From: Actinomycetota bacterium
GTDB taxonomy: Bacteria; Actinomycetota; Actinomycetes; Actinomycetales; Microbacteriaceae
Assembly (NCBI GenBank): GCA_009704705.1
Contig: WLDR01000027.1
Coordinates: 1-13,569 of the forward strand
Direction of reading: 5' to 3'
Length of the DNA stretch: 13,569 nucleotides
In this document: one piece after another, positions 7,844 through 13,569 of the stretch
Numbering within the stretch: the stretch's first letter is position 1
Layout: the number at the start of each line of letters is the position of its first letter
Program-made: the position numbers and the translations under genes
The notes under the pieces: model-generated
Database searches by the model: none
Seen by the model: only the letters and a program-made list of their open reading frames with translations
Told to the model about the DNA's origin: nothing

Positions 7844-8284
7844 ATGACCGTTTCGTTCACGACCGAAATCCTTCGTGAAGGAAACCACGCGTCGATAGAA
7901 ATTCCCGACTCAGTGCTCCTGGAACTTCGCGCAAACAAGCGCGCACCACTCTTGGTTTCGATTAACGGCCACACCTACCGAAGGACTGCGGTTGGCGTTG
8001 GTGGGGCCTGCAGAGTCGTCTTTCCTCAGCGGGACCGAGAGCTCGCCGGCGTAAGCGAGGGAGAGGTCACGGTTCACGTGCAACTCGAGACAAGTCGACG
8101 CGACGTTGAGTTGCTCCCGGAGTTGTTGGACGCGCTCACACACGCGAGTCTGCTGGAGGCCTTTGAAGCGTCCAGCTACTCCCGGCGTCGAGAGTGGGCG
8201 AACTTGGTCGTTGAAGCCAAGCGGCCAGAAACACGTGTCCGGCGCATCCAGAACGTCATCGACTCGGTGAAAGCCGTTTCTTAG
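7844..8284 (+). CDS. DUF1905 / YdeI-OmpD-associated-like small protein
   Basis: A 146-aa protein with two recognisable parts. Residues about 4-82 resemble DUF1905, a small beta-barrel: an opening like FTTEI, then IEIPDSVLLELRANKRAPLLVS, GACRVVFPQRDREL and GVSEGEVTVHVQLE (motifs given in short pieces). Residues about 88-143 resemble the YdeI/OmpD-associated C-terminal helix region, ending in the characteristic AKRPETRVRRI (125-135). Such proteins are widespread in actinobacteria and soil bacteria. YdeI of enterobacteria has been linked to resistance to antimicrobial peptides, but function here is unknown and probably cytoplasmic. The start at 7844 has AGGGA 6 nt upstream. Its stop (8282-8284) overlaps, tail to tail, the stop of the truncated zinc-ribbon copy on the other strand. 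The upstream gap is too short for an obvious promoter. Confidence 0.8.
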   Translation: MTVSFTTEILREGNHASIEIPDSVLLELRANKRAPLLVSINGHTYRRTAVGVGGACRVVFPQRDRELAGVSEGEVTVHVQLETSRRDVELLPELLDALTHASLLEAFEASSYSRRREWANLVVEAKRPETRVRRIQNVIDSVKAVS

Positions 8285-8361
8285 CGCTGCTTGAACACGA
8301 ATCCGCAGTTGTTGCAGTTGCGCATGAAGCCATGCGGCATCACCTGTTGGTGGGTATCCAT
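8280..8361. repeat. direct repeat, copy 1 (82 bp), truncated zinc-ribbon gene 3' end
   Basis: This 82-bp stretch matches 12199-12280 in the same orientation with 4 mismatches (about 95% identity). Homology stops abruptly on both sides: before the shared CTTAGCG at 8280 and after the shared TATCCAT ending at 8361. The two copies bracket the glycosyltransferase/methyltransferase pair. Confidence 0.92.
8281..8361 (-). pseudogene. 3' fragment of the small zinc-ribbon gene
   Basis: Read on the minus strand, this fragment encodes 26 residues corresponding to positions 12-37 of the intact protein at 12200-12313. It includes the second cysteine pair (CNNC) and the KQR C-terminus. The first pair (CPTC) is missing, and an in-frame TAG lies directly before its first ATG, so a four-cysteine zinc site cannot form. 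All four base differences from the intact copy change the amino acid (E17Q, T19M, Y21H, T26N in intact numbering), as expected for drift without selection. A GGCGAG sits just upstream of the ATG, so expression of a 26-residue peptide cannot be excluded. Its stop overlaps the stop of the YdeI-like gene. Confidence 0.8.
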
Positions 8362-8403
8362 CTAACTCGCCACCATGAAGTCAGGGCCCCGAGGTTGGCG
8401 CCT

Positions 8404-9420
8404 TTAGGCTCGGAAGCGAAGTTCGGCAGGAATCCCGCCGCGGCGCAGAATCGTCGGGCGAGAGCGAAGCACGATTTTAGCGAGCCCCGGATGCGAGAGA
8501 AGCCAGAGGCCGGCTCGAATCCTCACGTTTAGCTGTCCCGACGTGCGTCCTGTCGAAGAGACAAGCAGCGCACGCAAGTCACTTGCGATTGCGCGGGCAG
8601 TATCGTGATCCCGAATCGTGAGCGCCGTCGCATAGTCCATCATGAAGCTCTGCCTGAGCCGGGGAATCAAGAAATCCCGAATAAAGTATGTTCGCGTCCG
8701 CGGGTTATCGGGCACCGTCGATGAGATGTTCGCGGCGAAACGCAGCCGACTTGCTCGAAACGTCGGCGACATGGAACTTCCTGATCCGTGAACGCGATAG
8801 TGGACCAACGCTCCGGTCACGAACGTTGGATTCCATCCCGCTCTAAACCCACGAAAATAGAGGTCGTCATCCTCGTAGCCTTGGAGTCGCTCATCAAAGC
8901 CCCCGATGGAGAGAAAATCTGTGCGACGGACCATGGTCGCGCTGGGCAGCGCCATGATGTCGCCCTCGAGAATCTCGGTGATGCTTCGCTTGGGATGGCC
9001 ATTGCCCGCGAGCGCGTTGAGCCGAACGATGAGGAGCCCCCCATCGGCATCAATGGTGTTCACGTCCGAGTAGACCATCGACGTTGATGGGTTGTCATCG
9101 AGAATTGCCTTCAAGCTGGCAGCGTGCCCCTGGAGCCAAATGTCATCTTGGTCAAGAAACGCTAGATAATCTCCTGTTGCGAGTTGAGCACCTTCGTTCC
9201 TGGCAGCCGACTGACCGACCCCAGCGGTTCGAATGGTTCGAAACTGCACGAGGGAACTCTGCTCAAACTCTGCGACGAGAGTCATGGTTTGGTCTGTTGA
9301 CGCGTCATCGATGACGATTACTTCGCTGACTGAGTCGCCTTGCGCTGCGATGGAGCGCAAGGCCTGAGAAACGTATTTCTCCCCGTTGTGAACAGGCATG
9401 ATTACCGTTACGGAACTCAT
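8404..9420 (-). CDS. GT2-family (GT-A) glycosyltransferase
   Basis: A 338-aa protein starting MSSVTVIMPVHNGEKYVSQAL, split as MSSVTVIMPV and HNGEKYVSQAL: the classic opening of GT2 enzymes. Next come VIVIDDASTD (34-43), the GVGQSAARNEGA region (67-78), the metal-binding DQDD (90-93), and the acceptor/catalytic-base region GGFDERLQGYEDDDLYFR (173-190). The C-terminal 120 residues are mainly helical, without clear membrane spans, so the enzyme is probably cytosolic or peripheral. The start at 9420 has GGGGGA 5 nt upstream. An in-frame TTG at 9432 is rejected. Its ATG overlaps the stop of the upstream methyltransferase gene (ATGA, 9420-9417), so the two are translationally coupled and likely act on the same glycan. 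Sugar donor and linkage are unknown. Confidence 0.92.
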   Translation of the reverse strand: MSSVTVIMPVHNGEKYVSQALRSIAAQGDSVSEVIVIDDASTDQTMTLVAEFEQSSLVQFRTIRTAGVGQSAARNEGAQLATGDYLAFLDQDDIWLQGHAASLKAILDDNPSTSMVYSDVNTIDADGGLLIVRLNALAGNGHPKRSITEILEGDIMALPSATMVRRTDFLSIGGFDERLQGYEDDDLYFRGFRAGWNPTFVTGALVHYRVHGSGSSMSPTFRASRLRFAANISSTVPDNPRTRTYFIRDFLIPRLRQSFMMDYATALTIRDHDTARAIASDLRALLVSSTGRTSGQLNVRIRAGLWLLSHPGLAKIVLRSRPTILRRGGIPAELRFRA

Positions 9421-12038
9421 CGATTCCCCCAATTCTGGGCAATGCCGTCAACGGGGTAGTCGTGTGCTCGCTCTCGGCCGGTCTCCGAATCGTAAGGCCA
9501 CGACGCGGCGAGCCCTGCATCCGAGACCTTTTCGGTGATTATCCAGGTTGTGCTCGGGCTAACGAAGGATGGCATGTCATCAAATGCCGGTGAACGCCGA
9601 TCGGCTTCGGGAATGACCCGAGCGACATCCGATTCACCGGCCACCATTGTGCGGCAACCAATCTCTACTGAAAAAAGTGTCTGCAAACCCTCTGCAGAGA
9701 CTCGAAAAAAGTCATTCGGCTGAGAATGGCTCGGCCACACCCATGGCACCGAGTGGGCCATGATTCCGCCAGGCTTCACTACGCGCAACATCTCGAGCAC
9801 TGCGACCCACGGCATCGCGAGGTGCTCGATTACTGACTCGCTGAACACAACCGCGAACTGGTCGGCCGCAAATTGAGCACGGAGGTCATGAATGTCACCA
9901 ACAACATCCACCCCCGGTCCCGCGTGAATGTCGAGCGAGACAATTTGACGCGACCCGAAGAGCGAGCGGATTTCAGCGAGTCGATTCGCATCGTCTGTTC
10001 GAATACCAATAGCGAGAACTGGGCCGTCGGGAGCATGTGAGACGGCCTTCGCGACTTCCGTGCGGAATGACCGAGTGTCACTCGGACGCTTCTGAGGAAG
10101 TGGATGCAACGGAAGCTGCCAGCGAATGACGGCATCTCCCTTCGAGGTTGTCAATGTGATGTCAAGGAATTCACCTCGGCCACCGGGAATAAAGGCTCTA
10201 AAGCCATTTGTTGACTTCTTTGGCAAATCGCCGAAAAGCGGGTCCAGGTCAGAACGGACTTTGCGTTCGGCATCTTGCACAACGTCTCCGTGCCGCAGGC
10301 GAATCGACCTGACGGGAGTTGCTCCAAGATGCGCCCATCCTTCGACAAAAACACCGCTCGAGTCGCGACTATAACTGTCTATGCCAAAGTGCAGCGGCGG
10401 CAGCGGCTCGGCGAGGGTGATGCGGCGCAAGAATTCGGAAGCAACGTGATTCGCTCGGTCAAGTCGGTCGAGCGCAGCGTTGGAATGGCGGATGAGCGAA
10501 ATTTCGTGTGCAACAACCGCTGGCGAATTCAAGCACGCACCAATACATCGTTCGTAGAGCTCAATCGCGGAGTCGACTGCGCCCGCGCGCTCATTCATGC
10601 CCGCAAGCATGAAGAGAGCGTCTTGACCGGCTACTCGTTCTGCGTCATCAGAACTCGCGGTGAGTTGATGGACGGACTCCAGGCATTCGCGCGCAAGCCT
10701 GCCGACAGCACCATCGTGCCCGTGGGCGACCGCTTCAACCAAGACACGCGCTGCAAGGTAGGGGCGACGAACATCAACGAGGTCAAATGTTGCAAGCGCG
10801 TCGCGCTGCGCCACATCAGGCTTTATTCTCGCAAGGGCGATGAGGCGATTCACAAAGCTCTCGCGAGCCAAAGAAAGAAGGTGGGGGTTCGGCGGCGCAC
10901 CGAGACTCAGCCACTTTCGGACGGAGTCAATCGAGGTCTGGAATTTGATCGAGGCTTCATGGGCGTCTCGGGTGCCCAAGAGTGCAATCACGCCCTCGCC
11001 ATAGGCGAGTGACGTAACCGTCGGAAGTGCGATCACGGTAGACCCTGCTTTCGCATCCGCGACAAGTTGATTCAAATTGTCCGTTCCGTACTTCAATTTG
11101 AGGTCACCACGAATCTGCTCGGCTCTATGTTGCGCCTCCACAAGGTCACCAGAAGCAACCAACGAATCAAAAAGTCGTCGGCCTGCCGCAATTCGAACAG
11201 ACGACCCCGGCTCTGTTTTCTCCGTTATCGCGCCGTACCACTCGTTTAGTTCTGCGCGCGAGACTTCTCGCCGCCGAAAGCGCTCCAGAGCGGCGGGAGA
11301 GTGTGCGGCGGACATGATGAGCGTTTCGCCTTCTTCGACGACGGAAAAGTGAACGAAGCCTGCTCTGCGCAGCAACGCACGCATGCCTTCGGCGCTCGCC
11401 ACGAATGCGTGAAACCCGGGGCTGAGGGCTGCTTCAACAATCGAGTCGGAATGGTTGGGTGAGACAACCGCACGGTTCGGGGTCGACAACATGAGCACGC
11501 AAGATTCACTCATTTGGCTTCGGAGTGTCTCGAGAAACGCAAGTGGGTTGGGCACGTGCTCAACAACTTCACTCGACAGTATAAAGTCCGGGGTCCCCGT
11601 GAGCTCACTACCCGGTTCGAAAAATTCATTACGGATATCTACTCCCAAAGCTGATGCGCCCGCAACACCCAAGAGCGACGGCTCAAAGCCAGTTGCGTTC
11701 CAGCCGAACACATCGCTCGCGAATGCAAGGGAGAAGCCGAAACCGCAACCGACATCGACGAAGTTCTTAACTGCTTCTTGAGGCATGCTGCACACCATGC
11801 CCGCAATCGAATCAATCCCGACGCCAACTTCAAGGTAAGAAGCCACTTCGAATTCGGTCTGCGAGAAATACTGAGGTTCGGCGAGCACTTCTAAGCTGGC
11901 ACAATTCGGGCACTCGATGGGATCGACGGTGATGCCGAGACCCGTCACGAATCGGAGCAGGTGCCGCCCTGAACCCCTAAATCCGCATAAACGACAATCG
12001 ATTTCTGCCGTGCCCTTCTTCCAGGTAACTTTCGACAC
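9417..12038 (-). CDS. large protein with two SAM-methyltransferase-like domains and zinc-ribbon N-terminus
   Basis: An 873-aa protein with GTG start at 12038 and GAGAG just upstream. A zinc-binding N-terminus has C15/C18 and C43/C46. A class I methyltransferase domain (about 58-245) follows, with motif I FVDVGCGFG (93-101), acidic residue E119 in GFEPS, SSEVVEHVPNPLAFLETL (155-172) and LMLSTPNRAV (182-191). Residues about 250-545 are helical and partly TPR-like (for example AGAVDSAIELYERCIGACL, 486-503). Residues about 552-642 look like a beta domain with VFVEGWAHLG, a pattern seen attached to some glycosyltransferases. A second methyltransferase-like domain (about 665-838) keeps SESVIEHL (733-740) and RVVKPGGIMAHSVPW (752-766), but its motif I is degenerate (VLAIGIRTDD, 674-683). 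Context suggests methylation or chain capping of a glycan, but substrate is unproven. It is coupled to the GT2 gene downstream. Confidence 0.85.
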   Translation of the reverse strand: MSKVTWKKGTAEIDCRLCGFRGSGRHLLRFVTGLGITVDPIECPNCASLEVLAEPQYFSQTEFEVASYLEVGVGIDSIAGMVCSMPQEAVKNFVDVGCGFGFSLAFASDVFGWNATGFEPSLLGVAGASALGVDIRNEFFEPGSELTGTPDFILSSEVVEHVPNPLAFLETLRSQMSESCVLMLSTPNRAVVSPNHSDSIVEAALSPGFHAFVASAEGMRALLRRAGFVHFSVVEEGETLIMSAAHSPAALERFRRREVSRAELNEWYGAITEKTEPGSSVRIAAGRRLFDSLVASGDLVEAQHRAEQIRGDLKLKYGTDNLNQLVADAKAGSTVIALPTVTSLAYGEGVIALLGTRDAHEASIKFQTSIDSVRKWLSLGAPPNPHLLSLARESFVNRLIALARIKPDVAQRDALATFDLVDVRRPYLAARVLVEAVAHGHDGAVGRLARECLESVHQLTASSDDAERVAGQDALFMLAGMNERAGAVDSAIELYERCIGACLNSPAVVAHEISLIRHSNAALDRLDRANHVASEFLRRITLAEPLPPLHFGIDSYSRDSSGVFVEGWAHLGATPVRSIRLRHGDVVQDAERKVRSDLDPLFGDLPKKSTNGFRAFIPGGRGEFLDITLTTSKGDAVIRWQLPLHPLPQKRPSDTRSFRTEVAKAVSHAPDGPVLAIGIRTDDANRLAEIRSLFGSRQIVSLDIHAGPGVDVVGDIHDLRAQFAADQFAVVFSESVIEHLAMPWVAVLEMLRVVKPGGIMAHSVPWVWPSHSQPNDFFRVSAEGLQTLFSVEIGCRTMVAGESDVARVIPEADRRSPAFDDMPSFVSPSTTWIITEKVSDAGLAASWPYDSETGRERAHDYPVDGIAQNWGNR

Positions 12039-12144
12039 GATGCTCTCTCGATCCTGGGGGCCAAATGGGACTCGCTGATGCGGGTCCGAGTTCTCACGAA
12101 CCTCCCCCCGACGTTGCCGAGCAAGTACCAGAATGCGGAGGTCC

Positions 12145-12157
12145 CTAGAGATTCTAG
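12145..12157 (-). promoter_or_regulatory. possible -10 box with overlapping small palindrome upstream of the methyltransferase gene
   Basis: On the minus strand TAGAAT (12156-12151) matches the -10 consensus at five of six positions. No good -35 sits at the usual distance. The box overlaps an inverted repeat CTAGA-GAT-TCTAG (12145-12157) that could be an operator. Use of this promoter would leave a leader of about 105 nt. This is a weak prediction. Confidence 0.25.
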
Positions 12158-12198
12158 ACGCGGGGATGAAACAACTTCAGATACTTGAGGGAATCCGC

Positions 12199-12280
12199 CT
12201 TAGCGCTGCTTGAACACGAATCCGCAGTTGTTGCAGGTGCGCATGAAGCCATACGGCGTCACCTCTTGGTGGGTATCCAT
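12199..12280. repeat. direct repeat, copy 2 (82 bp), within the intact zinc-ribbon gene
   Basis: The partner of 8280-8361 lies at an offset of 3919 bp, with the same orientation and 4 mismatches. It covers codons 12 to the stop of the intact small gene plus one base downstream. Sequence beyond both ends is unrelated to the flanks of copy 1. Confidence 0.92.
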
Positions 12281-12313
12281 GGATCCACACGTCGGACAGT
12301 CGTTAATGCTCAT
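12200..12313 (-). CDS. 37-residue zinc-ribbon protein
   Basis: A small gene encoding 37 aa that begins MSINDCPTCGSMDTH. It contains two cysteine pairs, C6/C9 (CPTC) and C27/C30 (CNNC), with the spacing of a rubredoxin-like or zinc-ribbon knuckle, and ends in the basic tail VFKQR. A clear GAGGGAG lies 6-12 nt before the ATG at 12313. Together with the intact cysteines this supports a genuine coding gene. It is too small for an enzyme and probably binds zinc as a structural or nucleic-acid/protein contact; its role is unknown. It starts 58 nt after the stop of the desaturase-like gene on the same strand and may be cotranscribed with it. No clear promoter is visible in that gap. A truncated second copy of its 3' end lies at 8281-8361. 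Confidence 0.8.
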   Translation of the reverse strand: MSINDCPTCGSMDTHQEVTPYGFMRTCNNCGFVFKQR

Positions 12314-12371
12314 GGGTCTCCCTCGGGTGCTCGTCGAGACAATTTGACCACGACCTACTGACGGCGCGTCG

Positions 12372-13569
12372 TCATCTCGAAAGTGACGAGAGAAGCCGGT
12401 TCGTCGAGATCAATGCGCCGCCCAGAACAGCCGGAATTCCTCCGCCAGGATGCACCGACGCGCCAACGCGCCAGAGCCACCTGCTGCGCCACGACGAATA
12501 AGCCGGAGCGTGGAACGGCCCGCTTCGCCACCAGGGATGACTCTCGCCATAAAGAGCGCCGCCGAGCCCGCCGAATCCGGCAAAGTACTCGGGGTGAAGC
12601 ATCGTGTGATCGGTGATCATCGCCGATAGCGGTCGGGGGAGTTCGAGAATGTCACTGATTCGCGCCATCTCTCGTTGAACAAAATCGCTCGTGATGTCAT
12701 ATTGCTTGCCGTCCGGCGGTGCCGTGAGCAAAATGGCTACGGTCGGTCGGGCATTGGGGTAAATGTGTCCGGCTCGGTAGTAGTTCAGAAAAGCCATGGT
12801 CTGAGCTGGCAGTGTGCGATTCTTCAAGCTCGAATACAGGTCATCGGGGTCATCGGGCATGATCACCGAGTGCGTGACCACCTCGCTCGGAAGCTCCTCG
12901 TCAAGCACGGCAAACACCGCGATACCCGAACACGATGCAGATCGGCTCTGCTTGACCTTCTTGCCCATCAGACCAGCCAAGACACCCGCATCCAGACCAC
13001 TGACAATGATGTCGGGTTCGTAGGTGGCCGTTTCGGTGACCACGCGTCGACGCGCCACAGACGTCACACGTTCGTTGAGGTGAATGGATGCGCCAGATTC
13101 GGTCGCGAGACGAGCGAGCATTTGCGCGAGCTCATTGACCCCTCCGGTGGGAACCCACACCCCATCGGTCGACATCACAGCAGGCATCGTGGCGAAGAGA
13201 GCAAGTGTTTTGCTCGGCGCGACGCCGGCATTCAGCGTGTGAATCGAGATGACCTCACGCAGGTCTTCGGGCATCCAGGAAAGTCCATCGAGATACTTTT
13301 TGGTGGTCAATCTGCTGCCATAGTGAAGAAAGAGCTTTGCGGCAGCGGGCACAATGGCGGCGTCCCACGGATCGTTAGTCAGCATGGTCGTGATGTGTTC
13401 GCCCAGGGGTCCGTGTTCAGCTTCAAATCGATCCCAGGCGGGTTGCCACGCGTTTCCAGACTCCACGGGCAGATTCGCTGCCTGCCCTCGAAAGAAGTAG
13501 CGCCCAACTTCGGGCAGGCGCTGCAGATCAAGTGGGGCAATGTCGTCAGCTGTCGCGGCCGAGTCCCCG
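12372..13569 (-). CDS. phytoene desaturase-like FAD-dependent oxidoreductase (partial, N-terminus outside window)
   Basis: The frame is open from the stop at 12374-12372 to the right edge (398 residues visible), and a GTG at 13466 is internal. The family (CrtI/CrtN-type desaturases and related amine-oxidase-fold proteins) is usually about 480-550 aa, so roughly the first 100-150 residues, with the FAD Rossmann motif, are missing. Visible family marks are PTGGVNELAQMLARL followed by GASIHLNERVTSV (about 13150-13050), the conserved IIVSGLDAG segment, and the C-terminal FAD-binding signature GASVHPGGGIPAVLGGALIS (about 12461-12402). Such enzymes desaturate or isomerise carotenoid precursors at the membrane. 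Without the N-terminus and neighbouring crt genes I cannot tell phytoene desaturase from a related carotenoid oxidoreductase. The small zinc-ribbon gene follows on the same strand. Confidence 0.8.
   Translation of the reverse strand, partial: GDSAATADDIAPLDLQRLPEVGRYFFRGQAANLPVESGNAWQPAWDRFEAEHGPLGEHITTMLTNDPWDAAIVPAAAKLFLHYGSRLTTKKYLDGLSWMPEDLREVISIHTLNAGVAPSKTLALFATMPAVMSTDGVWVPTGGVNELAQMLARLATESGASIHLNERVTSVARRRVVTETATYEPDIIVSGLDAGVLAGLMGKKVKQSRSASCSGIAVFAVLDEELPSEVVTHSVIMPDDPDDLYSSLKNRTLPAQTMAFLNYYRAGHIYPNARPTVAILLTAPPDGKQYDITSDFVQREMARISDILELPRPLSAMITDHTMLHPEYFAGFGGLGGALYGESHPWWRSGPFHAPAYSSWRSRWLWRVGASVHPGGGIPAVLGGALISTNRLLSSLSR

Larger units (their letters stand above)
8362..12198. other. 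putative inserted glycan-modification cassette between direct repeats
   Basis: The 3837 bp between the two repeats contain exactly two translationally coupled minus-strand genes and their leader. The boundaries fall 43 bp from the glycosyltransferase stop on one side and inside the gap upstream of the methyltransferase gene on the other. No integrase, transposase or terminal inverted repeat is visible, so the mechanism (site-specific integration, or recombination through the small gene) is not known. The insertion reading is an inference from the duplicated gene end. Confidence 0.45.

Noticed and set aside
10275..11012. 245-codon plus-strand frame inside the large methyltransferase gene
   Set aside because: The methyltransferase frame is continuous through this part with domain-like sequence. 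The plus frame has no recognisable family and no convincing start signal.
9936..12348. 14-bp repeat CGAGACAATTTGAC at 9936-9949 and 12335-12348
   Set aside because: One copy lies inside coding sequence of a conserved domain, and a match of this length is expected roughly by chance in a window of this size.
12355..12374. GACG/CGTC inverted repeats near the end of the desaturase-like gene as a terminator
   Set aside because: The stems are only 4 bp long with no U-tract, too weak to call.
1..13569. CRISPR arrays, tRNA or rRNA genes, insertion sequences, integrases
   Set aside because: I looked for regularly spaced repeats, tRNA-like arms and recombinase motifs on both strands and found none.

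Overview
The window looks like part of the chromosome of a moderately GC-rich actinobacterium. A member of the Microbacteriaceae or a close relative is my best guess, based on codon use, GC-rich third positions, GTG/ATG starts with clear purine-rich ribosome binding sites, and a carotenoid-type desaturase beside a small zinc-ribbon gene. The family assignment is an inference, because the window holds no ribosomal or housekeeping marker gene.

Layout. The left part (1-6931) belongs to a surface-polysaccharide locus. A partial ABC-2 export permease runs leftwards out of the window (342 to 1, minus). A tight plus-strand operon diverges from it: GDP-mannose 4,6-dehydratase (503-1528), a GT4 glycosyltransferase (1555-3288), a GT2 glycosyltransferase with a degenerate extra N-terminal half (3285-4649), a PAPS-type sulfotransferase-like protein (4684-5601) and a WsaF-like rhamnosyltransferase (5603-6931). 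Spacings of +26, -4, +34 and +1 nt point to one transcript. The set fits synthesis of a deoxyhexose-containing, possibly sulfated glycan exported by an ABC transporter.

The middle (7042-8284) holds two unrelated plus-strand genes: an AqpZ-type water channel followed by a strong hairpin, and a small DUF1905/YdeI-like protein.

The right part is all on the minus strand. A GT2 glycosyltransferase (8404-9420) and a large two-methyltransferase-domain protein (9417-12038) are translationally coupled. Next come an intact 37-residue zinc-ribbon gene (12200-12313) and the 3' part of a phytoene-desaturase-like FAD oxidoreductase (12372 to the window end).

The most notable observation is that the last 82 bp of the zinc-ribbon gene are present twice. 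One copy is in the intact gene (12199-12280). The other is a truncated, drifting copy (8280-8361) whose stop overlaps that of the YdeI-like gene. These direct repeats bracket exactly the glycosyltransferase/methyltransferase pair. That is the footprint expected if a roughly 3.9 kb glycan-modification cassette inserted at the 3' end of the small gene, regenerating it on one side and leaving the displaced 3' end on the other. I see no integrase or transposase in the window.
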